In this document: one piece after another, positions 1 through 5,089 of the stretch | Layout: each line of letters begins with the position of its first letter | Position numbering within the stretch: the first letter of the stretch is position 1 | Assembly (NCBI GenBank): GCA_022758935.1 | Contig: JAEMQG010000017.1 | Location: 1 to 5,106, forward strand | Origin: Candidatus Nitrosopumilus sp. | Lineage (GTDB): Archaea; Thermoproteota; Nitrososphaeria; Nitrososphaerales; Nitrosopumilaceae | DNA length: 5,106 bases | Direction: 5' to 3' | Made by a program: the position numbers and the translations under genes | Notes under the pieces: model-generated | Database searches by the model: none | Told to the model about the DNA's origin: nothing | The model's input: the letters and a program-made list of their open reading frames with translations, nothing else

Positions 1-148
1 ATGCTTCTTCACCATAAACCAGACTAAAGATATGTCCCTGGTCAAATCCAACAACAAATAATCCTGCTGCAAAAATTATAGCTAATACAACAATTGCGAT
101 AACCGGAACGTCGTTCTTAGATTCATTAATTTGTCTTGATTGAGACAT
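1..148 (-). CDS. cbtB: CbtB-like cobalt transporter subunit (3' end outside window)
   Basis: Reading the minus strand from the ATG at 148-146 gives 49 codons that run off the left edge. The protein starts MSQSRQINESKNDVP, has one hydrophobic helix at about residues 15-34, and then reads GFDQGHIFSLVYGEEA. A short polar N-terminus, a single membrane span and a GxDQGxxFSL segment just after it are what I recall of the CbtB family, the small partner of CbtA in a predicted cobalt transport system. The His-rich C-terminus that would confirm the family lies outside the window. Thaumarchaeota make cobalamin and need cobalt, so the assignment fits. No cobalamin-riboswitch-like structure is seen upstream; there is a TATA-like box and a palindrome instead. 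The start is supported by that box lying 22-29 bp upstream (leaderless). Family assignment is from memory of the sequence pattern; an unrelated small membrane protein remains possible. Confidence 0.72.
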   Translation of the reverse strand, partial: MSQSRQINESKNDVPVIAIVVLAIIFAAGLFVVGFDQGHIFSLVYGEEA

Positions 149-168
149 GAGTCTTCTCTTGATTGAAC

Positions 169-178
169 GTATTTAAAT
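169..178 (-). promoter_or_regulatory. TATA-like promoter box of the cbtB-like gene
   Basis: On the minus strand this reads ATTTAAATAC, an archaeal TATA-like element. Its centre is about 25 bp upstream of the ATG at 148, which predicts a transcript starting at or next to the start codon. The palindrome at 181-197 lies immediately upstream, where the TFB recognition element would be. Confidence 0.5.
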
Positions 179-180
179 TC

Positions 181-197
181 TTGGACAATTTGTCCAA
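181..197. promoter_or_regulatory. Palindromic operator candidate, copy 1 (cbtB side)
   Basis: TTGGACAATTTGTCCAA is a perfect inverted repeat with two 8-bp arms around a single central T. It abuts the TATA-like box of the cbtB-like gene on its upstream side, so a bound protein would sit on the BRE/TATA region. A near-identical site (16 of 18 positions over 181-198 versus 652-669) occurs at the start of the winged-helix gene. The recurrence at two promoters argues for a transcription factor site rather than chance. Confidence 0.6.
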
Positions 198-595
198 TTA
201 ATAAAGAAATATTTTGACGCTCAGGGTGTCAAATTTATTTCCAGATCTAACATTTCTTGAAATATGATTGAAAATGGACAAAAGCATTGAGAATTTTTTT
301 AGAGAGAGATCGAGAAATGTTTTCTTTTTTATATCTTTGAATTTGATTAACCTTATTTCATTATCGTCCCTATCTAAAGACTCTATTGAAAATAATTTTT
401 CATTGCTTTTATCTCCATGTTGATTGTGCTTAGCGAATAAAGACAGTTTTTTCAAAATAAGAGAATGTGAAAAATTACCGGTGATTTTGGATACGTCTTT
501 AGAATTTCAATTATTTTTTGTAATGGACTTAATGCTTGTATGTTGTTGTCTAATATTACAACCTCGAATAGGTTAACAATTAATTTGATTTTGAA
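198..595 (-). pseudogene. Possible decayed response-regulator receiver gene
   Basis: Two overlapping minus-strand open segments lie in different frames. Segment A (595-455, 47 codons, no start codon) contains FEVVILDNNIQALSPLQ, then EILKTYPKSPVIF. This resembles the middle of a CheY-like receiver: beta-3 ending in the phospho-acceptor Asp, helix 3 with an I/E-IL-P pattern, and beta-4 VIF. Segment B (506-198) has an 85-codon part starting at TTG 455 and is rich in Lys, Asn and Ile. One frameshift between 455 and 506 would join them. The beta-1/beta-2 acidic pocket and a start codon are missing upstream, which suggests a broken remnant. Similarity is judged by eye and is short; it may be non-coding A+T-rich DNA. 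The 85-codon piece alone does not look like a convincing gene. Confidence 0.25.
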
Positions 596-624
596 TTATC
601 TGGTATTCTAAATTACTGTTACAT

Positions 625-637
625 CTAAATAATTATT
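625..637 (+). promoter_or_regulatory. TATA-like promoter box of the winged-helix gene
   Basis: CTAAATAATTATT is the best TATA-like stretch upstream of the winged-helix gene. It is centred about 28 bp before the ATG at 659, which fits a leaderless transcript starting there, or a leader of about 15 nt if the ATG at 674 is used. The palindrome at 653-667 would then cover the transcription start. Confidence 0.4.
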
Positions 638-652
638 GATACGAATAGACGA

Positions 653-667
653 TGGACAATGTGTCCA
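653..667. promoter_or_regulatory. Palindromic operator candidate, copy 2 (regulator side)
   Basis: TGGACAATGTGTCCA has 6-bp perfect arms (653-658 and 662-667) around a 3-bp centre and aligns with the palindrome at 181-197. The centre is the ATG at 659-661. The site therefore covers the predicted transcription start and start codon of the winged-helix gene, a typical place for repression of a gene by its own product. Confidence 0.58.
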
Positions 668-1327
668 ATTTATATGGAATTATACACCAATCAAAGTCTG
701 CGTAAAAACATTCAGGCTTTACAAGACATAGTATCAAGAAAGGGTTCAAGCAAAGTTCTCACATTCAGTATTCCACACGTCCTCAAATCATTACAATTGT
801 TAACTGAAGAAAAATTCGTTAGCAGAGCAACTTTTGGAAAAGAGATTCATTTAGGAGAAGGTGCAGTAAAGACCTTGATTTTACATCTAAAAGAGGCAGG
901 AATGATAGACACCACAAAATCTGGAACTTTTCTTACTGAAAAAGGACACAAATTAATAAATCAGATCCAAAGTGTAATTTCAAAAGAATGCAAAATTAAA
1001 AAATGCAGTATCCTGCAAGGCAAATATAATCATGCAGTTTTACTCAAAAACTATTCCAACATTGTTAAAACAGGACTGGAACAAAGAGACTATGCAATTT
1101 TGTATGGCTCGTCAGGATGTACTACAATGATATGTAAAAATAAAAAGATTGTTTTTCCGGGTGATGAAAAAGAGTGTTTTATCAAGGATATTAAAACAGG
1201 AACCTACATTTTAGAAAATTTATCTCCAAATGAAGGAGACGTAATAATAATCTCCTCATCAAATGATCCATTTGTAGCAGAGATATCTGCAAAAAATTCT
1301 GCGTTATGGACACTGGCATCTGTTTAA
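659..1327 (+). CDS. Winged-helix transcriptional regulator, DUF4443-like
   Basis: The 222-residue protein has an N-terminal winged-helix region at about residues 38-102. A helix-turn-helix is visible around GKEIHLGEGAVKTLILHLKE, then AGMIDTTKSGTFLTEKG as the wing and the start of the next helix. The C-terminal part (about 120-222) alternates beta-type segments (HAVLL, DYAILYG, KIVF, GDVIIIS) and resembles the archaeal DUF4443 domain, probably a ligand-sensing or dimerisation domain. Cysteines at 111, 116, 154, 159 and 173 and His125 could bind metal, but no classical site is obvious. The start is uncertain: ATG 659 fits a leaderless transcript, while ATG 674 (MELYTNQSLRKN) would place the palindrome wholly in the leader. 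The shared palindrome suggests that it regulates itself and the cbtB-like gene. It is a predicted DNA-binding protein with unknown effector. Confidence 0.8.
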   Translation: MCPIYMELYTNQSLRKNIQALQDIVSRKGSSKVLTFSIPHVLKSLQLLTEEKFVSRATFGKEIHLGEGAVKTLILHLKEAGMIDTTKSGTFLTEKGHKLINQIQSVISKECKIKKCSILQGKYNHAVLLKNYSNIVKTGLEQRDYAILYGSSGCTTMICKNKKIVFPGDEKECFIKDIKTGTYILENLSPNEGDVIIISSSNDPFVAEISAKNSALWTLASV

Positions 1328-1337
1328 TCTAAGGAAA

Positions 1338-1348
1338 CTATTTAGTAG
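1338..1348 (+). promoter_or_regulatory. TATA-like box before the DsbA-like gene
   Basis: CTATTTAGTAG is centred about 26 bp upstream of the ATG at 1369 and lies within the 41-bp gap after the winged-helix gene. It implies a separate leaderless transcript, although read-through from the upstream gene is possible at this distance. Confidence 0.4.
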
Positions 1349-1368
1349 AAAAAAAATTTACCAGTTTA

Positions 1369-2013
1369 ATGAAAAAGATCTACTTGTTTTCAATTACGAT
1401 CTGCATTGGAATATTGGCAGGTGTTTTTTTGGCATTTTCTCCACAATCCGAAAATGACTCAAAACTATTTACTAAATCAAAATTAATCCAGAATGGGTCA
1501 CCAATTATTGGAGATCCCTCAGCACAAATTACAATTTTGGAATGGGGTGATTATCAGTGTACTTTTTGCCATAACTTTCATCAAAGCACACTGAATACAC
1601 TTAAACATGAATTTATTGAAAAAGGAAAAGTCAAACTAATTTTCAAAGACTTTCCATTAAATGGCCCTGACTCTGTTTTAGCTGCAGAGGCAACACACTG
1701 TGCACAAGACCAAGAAAAATATTGGCAATATCATGATGAATTATACAAAAATTGGGGAGGAGAAAACACGGGATGGGTTACTCGAGATTCACTAGATACA
1801 TTTGCAAAAACAGTAGGCATTGATTTAGTTCAATTCAATACATGTCTTGATGTTCATAAATATAAGGAAAGGGTAAATCAGATGCATGACTCTGGAACTG
1901 AACTAGGAATTGACGCAACTCCATATTTTCTGATTTTCAATAATGAAAAAATAATCAAAATCAGAGGTAATCAACCACTTGAAGTTTTTCTAAAGTCAAT
2001 TGACGAGCTATAA
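1369..2013 (+). CDS. DsbA-like thiol:disulfide oxidoreductase, signal-anchored
   Basis: The 214-residue protein begins MKK and has a hydrophobic segment at about residues 4-23, a signal peptide or membrane anchor, so the catalytic domain faces outside the membrane. A thioredoxin-fold domain of the DsbA/Thioredoxin_4 type follows: beta strand ITILEWGDYQ, active site CTFC at residues 64-67, FKDFPL at 92-97, a helical insertion, and the cis-Pro loop DATPYFLI with Thr184-Pro185. Two further cysteines, C111 and C159, may form a second structural disulfide, as in some bacterial DsbA proteins. It probably forms or isomerises disulfides in exported proteins; Thaumarchaeota carry several such paralogues. 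No DsbB or VKOR partner is in the window. Length and motif order are complete. The specific substrate, and whether it acts as oxidase or reductase, cannot be read from sequence. Confidence 0.9.
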   Translation: MKKIYLFSITICIGILAGVFLAFSPQSENDSKLFTKSKLIQNGSPIIGDPSAQITILEWGDYQCTFCHNFHQSTLNTLKHEFIEKGKVKLIFKDFPLNGPDSVLAAEATHCAQDQEKYWQYHDELYKNWGGENTGWVTRDSLDTFAKTVGIDLVQFNTCLDVHKYKERVNQMHDSGTELGIDATPYFLIFNNEKIIKIRGNQPLEVFLKSIDEL

Positions 2014-2043
2014 TTTTATTAGATGAAAAATTGAATCAATCAA

Positions 2044-2053
2044 ACTTAATATT
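2044..2053 (+). promoter_or_regulatory. TATA-like box before the aRF1 gene
   Basis: ACTTAATATT is centred about 28 bp upstream of the ATG at 2077, in the 63-bp gap after the DsbA-like gene. The spacing predicts a start of transcription near the start codon, with no Shine-Dalgarno sequence needed. Confidence 0.4.
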
Positions 2054-2076
2054 CGCATAATCGGAAGAAATCACAA

Positions 2077-3360
2077 ATGGAAAAGATCAATATAGAAAAA
2101 GTAGATTCAGTTAAACTTTATAAAATTAGAAAAATGTTGGAGGAACTATCCCAAAAATCAGGTCGTGGGACTGAACTAATTAGCGTGTATATTCCAAAAG
2201 GGAAGCAGCTTCATGAAATCATCAGTACGTTACAACAAGAACAGGGAACTGCGGATAACATAAAATCTGATCTTACAAGATCACATGTTGTAGATTCACT
2301 TGGCAAAGTAATTCAACGGCTAAAATTATTAAAAAAAACTCCTGAAAGAGGCCTTGTAATGTTCTGTGGTGCATTGCCCCCAGAAGGAGGAGGAGCACTG
2401 GGAAGTGAAGTGGTCAAGGTTTGGGAAATCGATCCTCCAAAAGACCTAAAACAGTATCTATACCGATGAGACGATCACTTCCATGTAGATATTCTAAAAG
2501 ACATGTTAAAAGATGATAATCTCATAGGGTTCTTAGCTATTGATGCAAAAGATGCTGGGTGGGGATTACTTCATGGAGATAAAATAGAAGTTTTATCACA
2601 AACTGGCTCTGGAGTTGCAGGAAAACATCGACAGGGTGGACAATCTGCAAAAAGATTTCAAAAATTAAGGGAAATGGAATTATCTTATTTTTACAATAGG
2701 GTTGCAGGGACTACACGTGAATATTTTATAGATATTTATCCTGTTAAAGGATTGATTATTTCAGGACCGGGTCCTACAAAAGAAGATTTCATCAATGGAA
2801 ACTATCTAGAATACCGCTTACAAAATATGATAATAGACACAATCGATGCATCATATTCTGGTGCAGAGGGTATTAGAGAAGCATTTGCAAAATCAGCAGA
2901 CCTTCTTTCTGATTTTAGAATGGTGGAAGAAAAAAAATTAATTGAAGATTTGTTTAGAGAAATAAATTCTCACTCGGGATTGGGAACATATGGTCTACAG
3001 GAAGTTATTGAACTACTCAAAAACAATGTAGTTAAAATATTAATCATTACTGATGATACAAACCTAAACCGAATAGAAGGAAAATGTCGTAGATGTCAAC
3101 ATATTCAAGAAGAAATTGTTGAAAGACGAGACGTAATTCCAAAAAAGACAAAATATACAAACAATTCTTGTCCGGGTTGTAATTCGATGGAAGTGGAAGC
3201 AAACGAACAGGATGTTGTAGATTATTTAGAATTACTTGCAGCAAAAACAGGAACTCGATTAGAAGTAATTTCAGGAAGTGCAGAACATGGGGTCATGCTT
3301 TCTAGTCTGGGTAAAGTTGGAGCGATACTTAGATACAATCCCGGACATTCTAAACAATAG
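2077..3360 (+). CDS. prf1: Peptide chain release factor aRF1, interrupted by in-frame UGA at codon 131
   Basis: Archaeal class-1 release factor (eRF1/aRF1 family). It reads all three stop codons in the ribosomal A site and triggers release of the finished protein, working with aIF2/EF1A-type GTPases and ABCE1. The frame has 428 codons. N domain: GTE at residues 31-33, Glu55, NIKS at 61-64, and Y129-R130-UGA131-DDHF135, which matches the YxCxxxF motif except that the Cys codon is TGA. M domain: GGQ at 187-189 within KHRQGGQS, needed for peptide hydrolysis. C domain: two Cys pairs, C337/C340 and C365/C368, probably a zinc mini-domain. Both sides of the UGA are in the same frame, and no other lesion is seen. 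Without read-through, only a 130-residue N-domain fragment is made; an ATG at 2503 could start a 285-residue M+C fragment. The gene looks otherwise under full selection. It overlaps the convergent HIT gene by 11 bp. Confidence 0.93.
2467..2469 (+). other. In-frame UGA replacing the conserved Cys codon of aRF1
   Basis: The reading is TAC CGA TGA GAC GAT CAC TTC, i.e. Y-R-stop-D-D-H-F. In eRF1/aRF1 proteins the third position of this YxCxxxF motif is Cys (TGC or TGT), so one base change explains the stop. The next base is G and no stimulatory CUA follows, so this is not a known leaky UGA context. No slippery run or frame change is involved. Candidate explanations are read-through, a sequencing or assembly error, or a fresh mutation. 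Confidence 0.9.
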
Positions 3361-3763
3361 CCTCCTTGATTTTTTTTGCTAGGATTAACAGTTCATCGTC
3401 ACTTGATATAGTACGTTTTGTCCAAATAGTTCCTCTGTGATTATATCTTGGAATGATGTGAATGTGGACATGCGGAATAATTTGCTTTGCAGCCCTACCA
3501 TTGTTTTGTCCAAGACTAAACGCATCTGCCCCAGCAGCAATTAAAATGCCATTTGCGATTTTTGGAACAATGGAAAACAAATTACCCACTGCTTTAGAAT
3601 CCATATCTGTTATTCGTTCATGATGTTCTTTTGGAACCACTAGACTATGGCCCAGATCTATTGGGTATTTGTCTAAAAATGCAACATGATGGTGATCCTC
3701 GTATAAAAAATGGGCCCCACGTTTTCCAGATAAAATATCACAAAAAATACAATTCATACCCAT
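3350..3763 (-). CDS. HIT-family (histidine triad) nucleotide-binding protein
   Basis: The 137-residue protein shows the full HIT fold order. CIFCDI at residues 5-10 carries a zinc-type Cys pair (C5, C8), followed by FLDKYPIDLGHSLVVPKEH with the conserved GHxLVxPK-H segment, QNNGRAAKQ, and the triad HVHIHII with H98, H100 and H102. By family precedent H100 is the nucleophile. HIT proteins of the HINT/Ap4A-hydrolase branch split nucleoside phosphoramidates or dinucleoside polyphosphates in the cytoplasm. The exact substrate cannot be told. An alternative start two codons later (ATG at 3757, MNCIFC) fits the TATA box better and matches the usual N-terminus of the family, so it may be the real one. 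The gene converges on aRF1 and their 3' ends overlap by 11 bp. Confidence 0.92.
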   Translation of the reverse strand: MGMNCIFCDILSGKRGAHFLYEDHHHVAFLDKYPIDLGHSLVVPKEHHERITDMDSKAVGNLFSIVPKIANGILIAAGADAFSLGQNNGRAAKQIIPHVHIHIIPRYNHRGTIWTKRTISSDDELLILAKKIKEAIV

Positions 3764-3775
3764 ACAATCATTTCA

Positions 3776-3789
3776 GATTTTATTTATTG
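3776..3789 (-). promoter_or_regulatory. TATA-like box of the HIT gene
   Basis: On the minus strand this reads CAATAAATAAAATC. Its centre at about 3783 is 26 bp upstream of the ATG at 3757 and 20 bp upstream of the ATG at 3763. A leaderless transcript would favour the second of the two start codons. Confidence 0.4.
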
Positions 3790-3821
3790 TTTCTTAATCA
3801 AAATTTAGGGATCTCAAAGAT

Positions 3822-3935
3822 TCACATATGCGGTAGATTATTTTCCTGCCAATTTTGGTTAGTGCTATGACCATTAAGTTTATGACAATCTTCACATAAT
3901 TTTGCTTCAGTATTTACTGAAAATGACAGGTTGTA
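3822..3935 (-). pseudogene. Possible remnant of a small Cys/His-rich protein gene
   Basis: This minus-strand open stretch of 37 codons has no start codon. It contains NTEAKLCEDCHKLNGHS followed by TNQNWQENNLPHM and a stop. The CxxCH...H pattern looks like a zinc-binding or HNH-like end of a real protein. Upstream on the same strand, in other frames, are further His/Cys-rich pieces such as ILTAHCHI and KDMIMHHNTTCHFQ (about 3930-4015), each ended by a stop. Together they suggest a small gene broken by several frameshifts. The family is not recognised, and the coding signal is judged by eye only. It is the only thing seen in the 373-bp gap between the HIT gene and the membrane-protein gene, apart from promoters and a palindrome. 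Confidence 0.25.
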
Positions 3936-3949
3936 TTATGATGCATGAT

Positions 3950-3965
3950 CATATCTTTAGATATG
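3950..3965. repeat. 16-bp inverted repeat in the HIT/membrane-protein gap
   Basis: CATATCTTTAGATATG has 7-bp perfect arms around a TT centre. It lies in A+T-rich DNA, more than 150 bp from either flanking start codon, so no promoter role is evident. It may be chance. Confidence 0.3.
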
Positions 3966-4099
3966 GCAATGTGCAGTAAGAATTACAAAAATACTATCTT
4001 GGGAGAATGCAAATTTGATGCAATATTTGTCTAGTCAATTAAAATAATGAACTCAATAGAAAATTATACGAGAAAATTGAACAATTAATTATTTATTCA

Positions 4100-4117
4100 T
4101 ATAAATTACTTTAAGTA
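4100..4117 (+). promoter_or_regulatory. Promoter region of the membrane-protein gene
   Basis: Two overlapping TATA-like elements are visible: ATATAAATT at 4100-4108 and ACTTTAAGT at 4108-4116. They lie about 33 and 25 bp before the ATG at 4137. The second has the better spacing for a leaderless transcript. Confidence 0.35.
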
Positions 4118-4136
4118 TGGATTTCAATTTAAAACA

Positions 4137-4859
4137 ATGACGCAAAAACAAAAAAATTCTGTAAATCAAAAAATAAGGCTGTTATTTTTTATCTCCCCCA
4201 TAATCATGATTTTAACAATGCTTTTTACACATTTAATTTTCAATATTCCTTTATTCAGTGATAATGATTCAACAAACTGGGTTACATCCGTAATTGAGAC
4301 TGGAATAGGAACATCGATCACTATTGCTATTTTAATTTATTCTAATAACCAACTAAAAAGATCAGAGGAACAACAAGATAAGATTGCTGAATTAGTTTTG
4401 AATATACAAAACATTGAACAACGACATGATAGAAGAGAGAAAAAAAGATTGACAGTCTTTAGTTATAGGATTTTGTCTAATTTGGAAACTATACGACAGA
4501 ATTATTATGGATTGAGGCAAGGATTATCTGACTATCTTAATAACAATACAGAACAAAGTAAACAGAACATAATATTGTTAACAAGAAAAAATTTTGAAAT
4601 CACAAATTATTTTACAATTCCAAATATGAAAAATGATGTTGGAGATATCGCTGAACTATTTGAAGATCCTTTATTGGGTAAAAATATCTTGCATCAATGT
4701 ATTAATTATGAAACTGCATTGAAGGACATTCAGGGCAACTTTAATTGGGAAAATGATTCTCTTATTAAAAAGATCTCCACAATCGACAATCAAATTGAAC
4801 TATTGAACACCATTATCGATGAAGTAAAAAAAGAAATTACCGATAAAATTCAATCGTAA
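4137..4859 (+). CDS. Two-helix membrane protein with coiled coil, function unknown
   Basis: The 240-residue protein is not recognised. A polar, basic N-terminus (MTQKQKNSVNQKIR) is followed by a hydrophobic segment at about 14-36, a short acidic and Asn-rich loop (SDNDSTNW), and a second hydrophobic segment at about 49-69 that contains a Gly/Thr-rich stretch (ETGIGTSITIA). After this comes a charged, helical region from about 72 to 105 (LKRSEEQQDKIAELV, then EQRHDRREKKR), probably a coiled coil on the cytoplasmic side. The C-terminal 130 residues are helical and hydrophilic, ending in another heptad-like stretch (ISTIDNQIELLNTIIDEVKK). Basic residues flank the outer ends of both helices, which predicts both termini in the cytoplasm. 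It has its own promoter and no co-directed neighbour. Lys-, Asn- and Ile-rich composition and isolated placement fit an accessory gene. An orphan sensor or phage-defence-type membrane protein is conceivable but unsupported. Confidence 0.75.
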   Translation: MTQKQKNSVNQKIRLLFFISPIIMILTMLFTHLIFNIPLFSDNDSTNWVTSVIETGIGTSITIAILIYSNNQLKRSEEQQDKIAELVLNIQNIEQRHDRREKKRLTVFSYRILSNLETIRQNYYGLRQGLSDYLNNNTEQSKQNIILLTRKNFEITNYFTIPNMKNDVGDIAELFEDPLLGKNILHQCINYETALKDIQGNFNWENDSLIKKISTIDNQIELLNTIIDEVKKEITDKIQS

Positions 4860-5007
4860 AAAATTGAATGAAAATATCCATGAAAATTTGTAACGATTCT
4901 TTAATTGGATAACACGATTAGACTTATTGTGGAAATAATTTTTATTAAAAAAGAGAATTAACTTAATTTGTATGTTAAGCAATCGACTGGCTTTTTGTAT
5001 TCATCAT

Positions 5008-5021
5008 TATTTGGCCAAATA
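5008..5021. promoter_or_regulatory. Perfect 14-bp palindrome, operator candidate
   Basis: TATTTGGCCAAATA is a perfect inverted repeat with no spacer in the otherwise featureless A+T-rich stretch after the membrane-protein gene. It could be an operator for a gene starting at or beyond the right edge (possible ATG at 5090). It is unrelated in sequence to the TGGACA/TGTCCA pair. Confidence 0.35.
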
Positions 5022-5089
5022 TTTATTTCAATATGCCCTAAATAATTAAAACTCTAATAGTTAGAAGAATGTAGAACAATCATTGGATT

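Noticed and set aside
149..658. Cobalamin riboswitch upstream of the cbtB-like gene
   Set aside because: No B12-box-like or extended stem structure is visible, and the predicted transcript has almost no leader.
2467..2469. Selenocysteine or pyrrolysine at the aRF1 stop
   Set aside because: Pyrrolysine uses UAG, not UGA. No SECIS-like hairpin was noticed, and to my knowledge Thaumarchaeota lack the selenocysteine machinery.
2440..2510. Programmed frameshift as in bacterial prfB
   Set aside because: The conserved protein continues in the same frame on both sides of the UGA, so a +1 or -1 shift would destroy rather than restore it.
3047..3244. Minus-strand open frame of 65 codons inside aRF1
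   Set aside because: It is antisense to the conserved C domain of aRF1 and has no support of its own.
3631..3870. Plus-strand open frame of 79 codons opposite the HIT gene
   Set aside because: It lies mostly antisense to a well-supported HIT protein, and its translation has no recognisable pattern.
4957..4980. Hairpin terminator around the CTTAA...TTAAG repeat
   Set aside because: The stem is only five A+T-rich base pairs and is about 100 bp from the nearest stop codon.
4800..4982. Minus-strand open frame of 60 codons at the end of the membrane-protein gene
   Set aside because: The translation is Phe/Asn/Lys-rich, as expected for A+T-rich DNA read antisense, and it overlaps the real gene.
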